Origin: Muribaculaceae bacterium
Lineage (GTDB): Bacteria > Bacteroidota > Bacteroidia > Bacteroidales > Muribaculaceae
Assembly: GCA_009775365.1 (NCBI GenBank)
Contig: VSPM01000031.1
Location: 1 to 31,675 of the forward strand
DNA: 31,675 nucleotides
Direction: 5' to 3'
The notes under the pieces were generated by a model. The model made no database searches. It was not told the origin of the DNA and was given only the letters and a program-made list of their open reading frames with translations. Shown here piece after piece: positions 7,455 to 15,646 of the stretch. Position 1 is the first letter of the stretch, and every line of letters begins with the position of its first letter. The translations under genes and the position numbers were made by a program.

Positions 7455-8861
7455 ATGACAGAAGATTACAAAATAAAATGGAGCAAGTGCCTGGAAATCA
7501 TCCGGGACAACATCGGAGAAACTAAGACAAACACCTGGTTCTCATGCGCCAGGCCAATTAGTTTTGTAGACAATAGGCTCACCCTTGGGATTCCTTCACG
7601 TTTTTTTTATGAGAAATATGAAGATGAGTTTTATGGCATTCTGTCGAGCACTTTAAAAAAGGTGTATGGTGAGGGAGTAAGGCTCGAATATGAATTGCCT
7701 ATCATTAAAAATGACGACAATTCCAAAGTGACGATTAAAGGCTCTACTCAAAGTCATGCGATTAAAAACAAGTTCGTAAGGTCGATGCAGTCGTCTTCTC
7801 CTATGGGCGACAGCAAAAGTGACAAGACTCCTGATTTTGATCCGCAGCTTAATGAGTCGCTCACCTTTGAAAACTATTGTATAGGTGAAAGCAACCGTCT
7901 GCCGTTCACAATCGCTGAATACATCGCTAACAATCCGGGCAAAAACGATTTCAACCCATTTTTCTTATATGGAGAGGTGGGAGTTGGCAAAACTCATCTT
8001 ATTCAAGCCATAGGCATAAGAGTGAAAGAGCGCAATCCTCGTGCCAAGGTTCTGTTTGTGACGTTGCGCCAGTTCCAAAATCTTATGGCCAATGCCACAA
8101 TCCATAAGCAGATTCCAAGTTTCTTAAATTGGTTTCAGCAGATGGATGTGCTTCTGATTGACGACCTTCAGGAACTTAGCCATAAAGATGGAACAGCAAA
8201 TGTGTTATTCCCTATTTTTAATCATCTTCATCAGAACGGCAAGGCACTTGTCTTCACCTGCGACCGCCCGCCAATGGAGCTTGACGGTATTGCAGACAGG
8301 CTTATCGACAGATTTAAGTGGGGTATCACTGAGCGTCTTCCAAAGCCGGACTTTGCTTTGAAAAAGAAGATTCTGGAATTTAAAGCTTCAAAGAATGGAC
8401 TTAGTCTTCCGAAAGATGTGATTGAACTGATAGCAGAGCAATCCACCGGCTCAGTCAGGGAGCTTGAAGGAATCGTCATGGGGATCCTCACTCGCTCGAT
8501 AACGCTTAATTCTCCCATCACATTGCAGCTTGCTCAGGAAGTGATGAAGCATTCCATAAAGAAGCAGGAGCAGAAAACAATCAATTTCGATATGATTGTA
8601 GAAGCTACAGCTGAATTCTACAGGCTCAATCCGGATGTGATTTTCTCCAAAAGCCGAGTAAGGGATATTGCTGACGCGCGTCAGGTGATAATGTATCTTT
8701 GCCATAAGCTAACCTCGCTGTCATCGTCGGCTATTGGGCAGAAACTGAATAGGCGTCATGCCACAGTGCTTCATGGAATATCGGCGATTGCCGACAGGCT
8801 TCCATTTGCAAAAGACCTGTCTGTGGCAGTTGAAACAATAGAAGAGGACCTCAGAAGTTGA
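7455..8861 (+). CDS. dnaA: Chromosomal replication initiator protein DnaA
   Basis: AAA+ ATPase that binds the origin and opens it for helicase loading. Domain I is at about residues 1-80 (including NTWFSCARPISF), a poorly conserved linker at about 85-130, the AAA+ domain at about 131-345 and the DNA-binding domain IV at about 375-468. Walker A is GEVGVGKT (173-180), Walker B LLIDD (233-237), the Arg-finger region GIADRLIDRFKWG (278-290), and sensor II GSVRELEG. The 468-residue length is normal. In the domain IV signature the usual [RK]DH[AT]TVLHA reads NRRHATVLHG (432-441), so the base-contacting Asp is replaced by Arg and the preceding loop is one residue shorter. The frame stays open across this site. 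A terminator hairpin overlaps its stop codon. Confidence 0.97.
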   Translation: MTEDYKIKWSKCLEIIRDNIGETKTNTWFSCARPISFVDNRLTLGIPSRFFYEKYEDEFYGILSSTLKKVYGEGVRLEYELPIIKNDDNSKVTIKGSTQSHAIKNKFVRSMQSSSPMGDSKSDKTPDFDPQLNESLTFENYCIGESNRLPFTIAEYIANNPGKNDFNPFFLYGEVGVGKTHLIQAIGIRVKERNPRAKVLFVTLRQFQNLMANATIHKQIPSFLNWFQQMDVLLIDDLQELSHKDGTANVLFPIFNHLHQNGKALVFTCDRPPMELDGIADRLIDRFKWGITERLPKPDFALKKKILEFKASKNGLSLPKDVIELIAEQSTGSVRELEGIVMGILTRSITLNSPITLQLAQEVMKHSIKKQEQKTINFDMIVEATAEFYRLNPDVIFSKSRVRDIADARQVIMYLCHKLTSLSSSAIGQKLNRRHATVLHGISAIADRLPFAKDLSVAVETIEEDLRS

Positions 8862-8875
8862 GACCCTCTTTTTTT
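8844..8875 (+). terminator. dnaA terminator overlapping the stop codon
   Basis: The arms 8844-8853 and 8859-8868 pair 8 of 10 bases, with a 2x2 internal mismatch and a 5-nt loop, and are followed by T7 (8869-8875). The TGA stop of dnaA is the first three bases of the right arm, so the last codons of dnaA form the hairpin. Confidence 0.6.
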
Positions 8876-8897
8876 ACTGTTTGCTGCGCTTTTTGCT

Positions 8898-11099
8898 TCA
8901 GTTGGCCGACATGTCATATTGAATTTTGTCGAGAAGAAGATTTATTTCCTCCTTTTTACCCCCTCCCTTTTCAATTGTCGGCATATCCTCTTTTAAAGCA
9001 GACACAAGTTTCTCTATGCCCCAGTCTTTAGAGCCGGCTGCTGTTTTGTAACACTCCACGGCTTTCTTCAAATTTCCGTTGAGATAGTATAAGTGTCCGG
9101 CGTTAAGATAATCAGTAGGTCCGGATTCATTCGACTCCAGAATTTTAGTATAGTATGTAAGGCTCTTCTCCTTATTTTCGTTCATGAACTCTGCCCATGC
9201 TATAGCCCTTAGCGTTGAAATGCGGTCAGGGCGAATATAATTGGCATGATAGTAGTTGGACAGTGCATCCTGTGTGCTTCCGGACTCAAGCAGGCAATGG
9301 CCGGAATTCATCAATATGTTGTAGTTTTCCGGATCTGTTGCAAGTGCTTTTGCATAATATTCAGCAGCTTCGGCATACCTGCCGAGCATCCTGTTGCACA
9401 CAGCAAGTTTTTTTATGAGCCATTTGCTGTCCGGATTCAGCAGCTCTGCCTTTTTATACCATAATATAGACTCTTCTATATTGTTTAGTGCATTATGGCA
9501 ATATCCTATTTTTTCCCATAAAAGCGGATCGTTGGGATTTTCTCTGTCAAGGATTTCAAGTAGCGGAAGCGCCTCCCTAAAATAATTGCGCTTGAAATAG
9601 AATTCGCCCACAAGATTAATTATCTCGTTGTCCGACAGAATATCAGAAATATGGGGCAATGACCTGAAATCGATCGGGCTTGCAAACGGGTCATTAAACT
9701 CTCCCTTTTTTCTGAATAGTTTGAAAAAACGATAAATGTCTCTTACATATCTCGTGACTTCCCCATCAAACTCCGGCACACTCGACTTCAGATTTCTGTC
9801 GCCTATAGCTTCTTTTAGTTGCGACATCTGGCTGTCAATTCTTTCTGCAATCATGTTTCGCTGTGCATCCGGCATTTTGCCAATTGACAAAGCGAATGAA
9901 TACTTGTCGGAATCACACATCACGCCCTCCATGTCAAGAATCTGAGAGAATGAAGCGAAATGAGTGCCGGCAGATTCAACCACTTCCGAATGGTTTGAAG
10001 AGAAGGGTAGAAACCAATTTCCTACAGTGTTGAAAAACGGGAACGTTTTCAAATTTGAAAAGGCCACCATCATTACATCGCCGCCTTCCATCTGCATTTC
10101 TGTCAGTTCCTTGAGTTTGTCTCCGAGTCCGTTTTTATTGAGCAGTTCTTCCCATTCGGGATTTATGTCGAGCATTTCGATGTCTGATTCCTCCGACACA
10201 TTTTTGAGCTTTTTCAAAATATCGGGCCGGAGTTTCATAAGTTCGGGCAACACTTCGTTTTGCATTTTTGATGAGATGCGCTGAGTGTCTTGCGACTTGA
10301 TTATGTTCATCAGCACTTCGCGCAGTCTCCTGTATGTTACGATTGAATCTTGCCACAAAGATATTCTCGACTTGATTTTAGGGTCGCTGCTCACCCTTTG
10401 AGAATTAGATGCAATGACGAAGAATATAGCCACTAAAGCTCTGGCGGAGATTTTCTCATTGATGTCGGCCTCATATATGTCTAACAATGCGTTAAGGGCA
10501 TTTTTGTCGAAATAGCAAAGACATCCAAGCATAAGCGCCGAAATCACCTGAGATTTGAACTGGAACGGTAGGTCTTCATTTATAACGGCATTCGATAATG
10601 ACTCGTAATCGCTTTGCGGCGACCCGAACATTGTCCAGATGAATGAGAAGAGGGAAGAAAGTGCCTCGTCGGCCTGCTTTATATATTCGTGCCCGCTGCC
10701 GGTTTCAGTGGCAAGCATTGCCCTGGGATAAGCCTCTTTATATGCCGCAAGTCTGGAATGAAGGGATGACTTGCGGATTTGCTCGAATCTCTGAGTGGAG
10801 GAATATATATCAGGACTGTCAGTCAGTACGCTCTTGCGCATTACGGAATCATTTATAAAACGCAATTGCGCAACAATGTCGGCGAGCATAGAGTCGCGCC
10901 CTGAATCAGCATATCCTTCCACAAGGTAATGAATCATATATTTATAAGTCTCCTCCATGTTTTTCAGCCGGTCGGATAATTCCGGGAAAGACAACGCATT
11001 AAGCCGTTCTTTGAGAATGGAAAATGCTTCATGCAAATTAGCATTGTCGATTAGTCGGCTAACTTTTTTATGGATTGCGACAGCACTGTCAGATGTCAT
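8898..11099 (-). CDS. Large tetratricopeptide-repeat protein of unknown role
   Basis: A 733-residue protein with no signal peptide or membrane segment, so probably cytoplasmic. Residues about 1-480 are helical and I do not recognise them. From about 490 to 715 there are about six TPR-type helix pairs, for example NEIINLVGEFYFKRNYFREA, LLWEKIGYCHNALNNIEESI and YLNAGHLYYLNGNLKKAVEC. TPRs mediate protein binding; no enzymatic motif is seen. It faces dnaA, with 36 bases between the stop codons. The nearest -7-like sequence on its strand is TATAGTTG at 11131-11138 (one mismatch). It could act as an adaptor or scaffold, but nothing in the sequence says for what. Confidence 0.8.
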   Translation of the reverse strand: MTSDSAVAIHKKVSRLIDNANLHEAFSILKERLNALSFPELSDRLKNMEETYKYMIHYLVEGYADSGRDSMLADIVAQLRFINDSVMRKSVLTDSPDIYSSTQRFEQIRKSSLHSRLAAYKEAYPRAMLATETGSGHEYIKQADEALSSLFSFIWTMFGSPQSDYESLSNAVINEDLPFQFKSQVISALMLGCLCYFDKNALNALLDIYEADINEKISARALVAIFFVIASNSQRVSSDPKIKSRISLWQDSIVTYRRLREVLMNIIKSQDTQRISSKMQNEVLPELMKLRPDILKKLKNVSEESDIEMLDINPEWEELLNKNGLGDKLKELTEMQMEGGDVMMVAFSNLKTFPFFNTVGNWFLPFSSNHSEVVESAGTHFASFSQILDMEGVMCDSDKYSFALSIGKMPDAQRNMIAERIDSQMSQLKEAIGDRNLKSSVPEFDGEVTRYVRDIYRFFKLFRKKGEFNDPFASPIDFRSLPHISDILSDNEIINLVGEFYFKRNYFREALPLLEILDRENPNDPLLWEKIGYCHNALNNIEESILWYKKAELLNPDSKWLIKKLAVCNRMLGRYAEAAEYYAKALATDPENYNILMNSGHCLLESGSTQDALSNYYHANYIRPDRISTLRAIAWAEFMNENKEKSLTYYTKILESNESGPTDYLNAGHLYYLNGNLKKAVECYKTAAGSKDWGIEKLVSALKEDMPTIEKGGGKKEEINLLLDKIQYDMSAN

Positions 11100-11180
11100 A
11101 AATTTTAGATTTAATAAAATATTTCATATCCAACTATAACAAATTGCGTGCCTAAAAGTGAGTATCACCCGAATTTTCAC

Positions 11181-11188
11181 TATATTTG
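11181..11188 (+). promoter_or_regulatory. -7 element of the DUF4293 gene
   Basis: TATATTTG is a perfect TAnnTTTG match 41 bases before the ATG at 11230. No convincing -33 TTTG is found 19-22 nt upstream. Confidence 0.6.
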
Positions 11189-11229
11189 CAGACTGAAATT
11201 CAAAAATTATTCAAAAAAATTAAACTACA

Positions 11230-11697
11230 ATGGTTATACAACGTTGGCAATCTGTGCTTCTTTTGGTGGCAACCGCGGTCATGGCGTGTTTCACATTTTG
11301 TTCGCTTGGCCAGATTCAAGCCCCCGACTACACATTCAATTTCACCACAATGGGATTCTTCAGTGAAGGAATGGCGACAGACGGCGCATCTAACGTGGGG
11401 ATTCACACATGGTATTTATTTGCGCTTTCTCTCACAACCTCCATATTGCTTCTTATAGATATATTCCTTTTCAAAAACTTTCCGTTGCAAATGAAAGTGT
11501 GCCTGATATGCATTGCTTTCATTATTGCCACAGGAGCGGCTGCATATGGTGTGGGAGTAAACGGCGTTGAAGGATGCTCCGTGAGATGGTCGACACCGGC
11601 ATTATGCCCGGCGATAGCAGTGGTCGCCGCTGTTTTGGCATATTGGAAGATGAGAAAGGATCAGGAAAAACTGAGAAGTTACGATAGAATACGCTGA
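11230..11697 (+). CDS. DUF4293 family integral membrane protein
   Basis: A Bacteroidetes-specific membrane protein of 155 residues with no assigned function. Family hallmarks are the N-terminal MVIQRWQSVLLL and the C-terminal LRSYDRIR. Four hydrophobic helices can be drawn at about 8-27, 62-80, 88-107 and 121-138, with a polar loop between helices 1 and 2. It has its own promoter (-7 at 11181) and lies 186 bases ahead of proS, which also has its own promoter. Confidence 0.85.
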   Translation: MVIQRWQSVLLLVATAVMACFTFCSLGQIQAPDYTFNFTTMGFFSEGMATDGASNVGIHTWYLFALSLTTSILLLIDIFLFKNFPLQMKVCLICIAFIIATGAAAYGVGVNGVEGCSVRWSTPALCPAIAVVAAVLAYWKMRKDQEKLRSYDRIR

Positions 11698-11831
11698 CAA
11701 ACATTAACACGTCACTTCGGGCGGTTTCTAAACATGTCGGTTCGTTGAAAATAAGAGCAAGCGGTGAGTTTCGCTCAATAAATTTTGTGAATCACATAAA
11801 TTTAAACCGACCGGATGAAGTGTCTGTCGCA

Positions 11832-11849
11832 TTTTTTTTGTAATTTTGT
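11832..11849 (+). promoter_or_regulatory. proS promoter (T-tract plus -7 TAATTTTG)
   Basis: T8-G is followed directly by a perfect -7 TAATTTTG (11841-11848). Transcription would begin near 11855, about 29 nt ahead of the proS ATG at 11884. The 18-base core is identical to the amidase promoter at 4592-4609. No clear -33 box is seen. Confidence 0.75.
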
Positions 11850-11883
11850 AGAATTATATATAATTTGTTTGGACCCCAAAGTC

Positions 11884-13365
11884 ATGGCAAAAGAATTAAA
11901 AGACCTTACGAAACGTAGTGAAGACTACTCAAAATGGTATAATGAACTTGTAGTGAAGGCTGATCTGGCAGAGCAGAGTGCAGTCAGAGGTTGCATGGTC
12001 ATAAAGCCGTATGGATATGCAATATGGGAGAAAATGCAGCAGACTCTCGACCGGATGTTTAAGGAGACCGGAGTGCAAAATGCTTATTTCCCGCTTCTTA
12101 TACCCAAATCTTTCCTATGCCGTGAGGCTGAACATGTGGAGGGCTTCGCCAAAGAATGTGCGGTGGTGACTCATTACCGCCTAAAGAACGACCCGGAGGG
12201 CAATGGCGTGATAGTAGACCCTGCGGCGCGCCTCGAAGAGGAATTGATTGTGCGCCCCACATCCGAAACAATCATATGGGGCACATATAAGAATTGGATT
12301 CACAGTTATCGTGATCTTCCGCTTCTTATCAACCAGTGGGCTAACGTGATGAGATGGGAAATGCGAACACGCATGTTCCTTCGCACATCAGAATTCCTTT
12401 GGCAAGAAGGTCATTGCGCCCATGCCACTGCTGAAGAGTCGGAAAAGCGCACTGAGCAAATGATTAACGTATATGCTGACTTTGCCGAGAAGTATATGGC
12501 AATGCCGGTGATAAAGGGTGTTAAATCCGCCAACGAACGCTTTGCCGGCGCGGTCAACACATATACAATCGAGGCCATGATGCAGGATGGAAAGGCTTTG
12601 CAGTCGGGCACATCACATAACCTCGGACAGAACTTTGCCAAAGCATTTGATGTGACATTTATGAACAAGGAGAATAAACCCGAGTATGTGTGGGCAAACT
12701 CCTGGGGCGTTTCAACTCGTCTGATGGGTGCGTTGATTATGACTCATTCAGATGACAACGGACTTGTTTTGCCTCCGCATCTTGCGCCGATTCAGGTGGT
12801 GATAATTCCTATTTATAAGAACAATGACCAGCTCGCAGAGATTTCGAAGGCAGTTGACCCGATTGTGGATGAACTGAAAAAACTCGGAGTGAGTGTTAAA
12901 TATGACGACGCCGACAATCGCAGGCCTGGATTCAAATTTGCTGACTATGAACTCAAGGGAGTGCCTGTGAGACTCGCTATCGGTGCTCGCGACCTTGAAA
13001 ACGGCACTGTAGAGATTATGCGTCGTGACACTCTTGAGAAAGAAACAATGGCTCTCGAAGGGATAGCGCAGAGAATTGTGGCTGAACTTGAGGATATACA
13101 GCAAAGCCTGTTTGAGCGTGCTCTCAAACTGCGTGAAGCTCACACTTACAGAGTTGACTCTTATGACGAGTTTAAAAATAAAATCGAGGGTGGTGGTTTC
13201 TTCTTGTGCCATTGGGATGGCACTCCCGAAACAGAAGAGAGGATTAAAGAGGAGACCAAGGCCACAATCAGATGCATACCGCTTGACTCAGAAGAAGAGG
13301 AGGGTGTGTGCATGGTCACCGGCAAGCCGTCAAAGCGCAGAGTGGTCATAGCGCGTGCATATTGA
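11884..13365 (+). CDS. proS: Prolyl-tRNA synthetase, archaeal/eukaryotic-type (short form)
   Basis: Class II aminoacyl-tRNA synthetase that charges tRNA-Pro. Conserved blocks are MVIKPYGYAIWEKMQQ, the motif 2 region VMRWEMRTRMFLRTSEFLWQEGH, and WGVSTRLMGALIMTHSDDNG. The C-terminal extension CHWDGTPETEERIKEETKATIRCIP and the final Ala-Tyr mark the short form that lacks the INS editing domain. The length of 493 residues is as expected. The frame is open from an ATG at 11815, but the -7 element lies at 11841-11848 inside that extension, so ATG 11884 (MAKELKDLTKRSEDYS) is the start. The DPP-IV gene begins 40 nt past its stop and may be cotranscribed. Confidence 0.96.
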   Translation: MAKELKDLTKRSEDYSKWYNELVVKADLAEQSAVRGCMVIKPYGYAIWEKMQQTLDRMFKETGVQNAYFPLLIPKSFLCREAEHVEGFAKECAVVTHYRLKNDPEGNGVIVDPAARLEEELIVRPTSETIIWGTYKNWIHSYRDLPLLINQWANVMRWEMRTRMFLRTSEFLWQEGHCAHATAEESEKRTEQMINVYADFAEKYMAMPVIKGVKSANERFAGAVNTYTIEAMMQDGKALQSGTSHNLGQNFAKAFDVTFMNKENKPEYVWANSWGVSTRLMGALIMTHSDDNGLVLPPHLAPIQVVIIPIYKNNDQLAEISKAVDPIVDELKKLGVSVKYDDADNRRPGFKFADYELKGVPVRLAIGARDLENGTVEIMRRDTLEKETMALEGIAQRIVAELEDIQQSLFERALKLREAHTYRVDSYDEFKNKIEGGGFFLCHWDGTPETEERIKEETKATIRCIPLDSEEEEGVCMVTGKPSKRRVVIARAY

Positions 13366-13405
13366 TGTTAGAACTTTCTTCCAAGTTGATGATAAACCGA
13401 AAATC

Positions 13406-15589
13406 ATGAAATTAAAGACTCAGATAATTCTTGCAACTGTCCTCTCATTGCCGGGGACAGTTGCATATGCATCTGCATTGACAATAGATGATTATTGTAT
13501 CCCGGCCATTTCCGCTCCGGCTTCAGTCAAGGAGATGACTCCTCTTGCAGATGGAGAAACTTATGCAGCTGTCAGCGATGACGGACAAAAGATTGAGATA
13601 TTCAGTTACAGGACCGGTAAAAAGACAGGCGAGCTTTTCAGTATCTCCGGAGTGAAAGGAGATTTGAAAATTTCAGAGTTCGACGGGTATCAGATTAGCG
13701 ACAACGGAAGAAAGATTCTGCTTTGGAATAATATAACCAAGATTTACAGACATAGTTTCACGGCAGAGTATTATGTGTATGACACGATGCGCCAAACACT
13801 TGCAAGAGTTAGCGACAAAGGTCCGCAAAGGTGCGCGACAATGTCGCATGACGGGCGTCTTGTGGCATATACCCGCGACAATAATATCTTCATATCGAAT
13901 ATAGATTACAAGACCGATAATGCAGTAACCAAGGATGGCGAGGTGAATAAAATTATTTATGGCGCGCCTGACTGGAGTTATGAAGAGGAGTTTGATGTGC
14001 GCAACACTATGAGATGGAGCGCAGACGACACGACACTTGCTTTCATGAGATTTGATGAAACAAATGTGCCTGCCTACTCTTTCGACAATTATAAGGGTTT
14101 TTGCGACCCAAATCCTTTGGGCGATTATTATCCGGAGTCATACACTTATAAGTATCCTCTTGCAGGATACCCGAATTCCGTGGTGAGTGTGCATTCATAT
14201 AATGTAGACACGCGAGTCACTAAAAAAATGGATCTCCCTCTTTCGGACACTGACTACATCCCTTCCATGGAATTTGACGGTAACGGGGAGCGCCTGATGG
14301 TCATGGTGCTGAATCACGACCAGAATATGCTTCGCTTATTTAATGTAAATCCGGGTTCAACTGTGTCAAGGCAGATTTTAACTGAGACTTCTACAGAATG
14401 GCTCAGCCCGTCATCGTATAAGATGGTCGATTATGAGAAAAACGGGTTTGTTATTGGAAGTGACCGCAGCGGCTATCGACATCTATATCTATACGACTAC
14501 AATGGCACTTTGAAGAGGCAGTTAACCAAAGGTGATTTTAATGTCACTGATTATTATGGCCATGATTTGCGCACCGGCAGCTATTATATGCAGACCACAT
14601 CGCTTGGTGCAATCAATAGAAATGTGGCTTCGGTTGACGCTAAAGGCGCTTTTAAACTCTTGAATAAGGAGGAGGGCACAGCTTCTGCATACTTCAGCAA
14701 AAATTTTGCATATTATCTGCTTTCGCATAGCAGCGCAACCCAGGCGCCTGTATATCGCCTCTATAATTCAAAGGGGTCAAAACTTGCAGATGTAGAGCTG
14801 AACAGCGCTTATATGAGCAAATATGCTTCTGCCCCAAAGATGGAGTTTCTTAAGGTGAAAAACGCAGAGGGCGAAGAGATGAATGCGTTTGTCATTAAGC
14901 CGGCTGATTTTGATTCGTCAAAAAAATATCCTTTGATGATGTATCAATATAATGGCCCTGAATCGCAAGAAGTGCTCAACAAGTGGCGCATGGAGGGAAT
15001 TTTCTATATTGCCTCGCAGGGTTATGTCGTGGCGTGTGTTGATGGCCGTGGAACCGGTAACCGCGACACTAAATGGACAAAATCTGTATATAAACGTCTT
15101 GGAGATCTTGAAACAAAAGACCAGATTGCAGGTGCAAGATATTTCGCGTCTCTGCCTTATGTAGATTCTCAAAGGATGTCATGCTTCGGATGGAGTTATG
15201 GCGGATATATGACATTGATGGAGCTTGGAGCCGGTGATTCTCCTTTCAAGGCCGGAGTGGCTATGGCCGCCGTGACCGACTGGAGATATTACGATGCGAT
15301 CTATACAGAGCGTTTCATGCTCACGCCCGGCCAGAATGCCTCCGGATATGAAAATTCTTCAGCTTTGAACCGCACATCGAATGTGAAAGGTCGGTTGCTG
15401 ATAATGTCAGGCACAAGCGACGACAACGTGCATTTCTACAATACGCTTAAATATGCTTCTAAATTGAGTTTTGAAGGAGGCGTGTTCGACATGATGGCTT
15501 ATGCCGGATTTGAACACAGTCTGCGCATGTGTGATGCAAGAGTTCAGCTTTTCCGTAAAATTGTTGATTTCCTTAATAAGAATTTATAA
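13406..15589 (+). CDS. Dipeptidyl peptidase IV (S9B serine peptidase), exported
   Basis: Exported serine exopeptidase that removes X-Pro or X-Ala dipeptides from peptide N-termini. A signal peptide is at about residues 1-22 (ATVLSLPGTVAYASA). The N-terminal beta-propeller (DPP-IV N) spans roughly 80-450 and contains the double-Glu substrate-anchoring motif in YEEEFD (Glu193/194), the mark of true DPP-IV. The alpha/beta-hydrolase domain holds the triad Ser597 (GWSYGGY), Asp672 (SGTSDDNVHF) and His704 (GFEHSL). The 727-residue length fits. The frame extends to an ATG at 13355 overlapping proS, but the signal peptide begins at 13406. It probably supplies dipeptides for peptide fermentation; the link with proS upstream is only positional. 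Confidence 0.93.
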   Translation: MKLKTQIILATVLSLPGTVAYASALTIDDYCIPAISAPASVKEMTPLADGETYAAVSDDGQKIEIFSYRTGKKTGELFSISGVKGDLKISEFDGYQISDNGRKILLWNNITKIYRHSFTAEYYVYDTMRQTLARVSDKGPQRCATMSHDGRLVAYTRDNNIFISNIDYKTDNAVTKDGEVNKIIYGAPDWSYEEEFDVRNTMRWSADDTTLAFMRFDETNVPAYSFDNYKGFCDPNPLGDYYPESYTYKYPLAGYPNSVVSVHSYNVDTRVTKKMDLPLSDTDYIPSMEFDGNGERLMVMVLNHDQNMLRLFNVNPGSTVSRQILTETSTEWLSPSSYKMVDYEKNGFVIGSDRSGYRHLYLYDYNGTLKRQLTKGDFNVTDYYGHDLRTGSYYMQTTSLGAINRNVASVDAKGAFKLLNKEEGTASAYFSKNFAYYLLSHSSATQAPVYRLYNSKGSKLADVELNSAYMSKYASAPKMEFLKVKNAEGEEMNAFVIKPADFDSSKKYPLMMYQYNGPESQEVLNKWRMEGIFYIASQGYVVACVDGRGTGNRDTKWTKSVYKRLGDLETKDQIAGARYFASLPYVDSQRMSCFGWSYGGYMTLMELGAGDSPFKAGVAMAAVTDWRYYDAIYTERFMLTPGQNASGYENSSALNRTSNVKGRLLIMSGTSDDNVHFYNTLKYASKLSFEGGVFDMMAYAGFEHSLRMCDARVQLFRKIVDFLNKNL

Positions 15590-15646
15590 TTGAGGAAAAG
15601 GCTATAGAGAATATATATTAATTGAATAACATAAAAGAATGGTATA

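Noticed and set aside
8748..8779. Frameshift or sequencing error in the dnaA signature
   Set aside because: The frame is continuous before and after, TVLH and the C-terminal helix are in register, and a net single-codon loss needs no frameshift. I kept it as a real variant.
11698..11883. Leader structure or small RNA before proS (distant GTCGGTT/AACCGAC arms, short GAGC/GCTC hairpin)
   Set aside because: The arms are short and far apart, and the proS promoter lies after them, so they would not be in the proS transcript. No T-box-like element or tRNA is seen.
13355..13405. N-terminal extension of the DPP-IV gene overlapping proS
   Set aside because: It would bury the signal peptide that begins at 13406.
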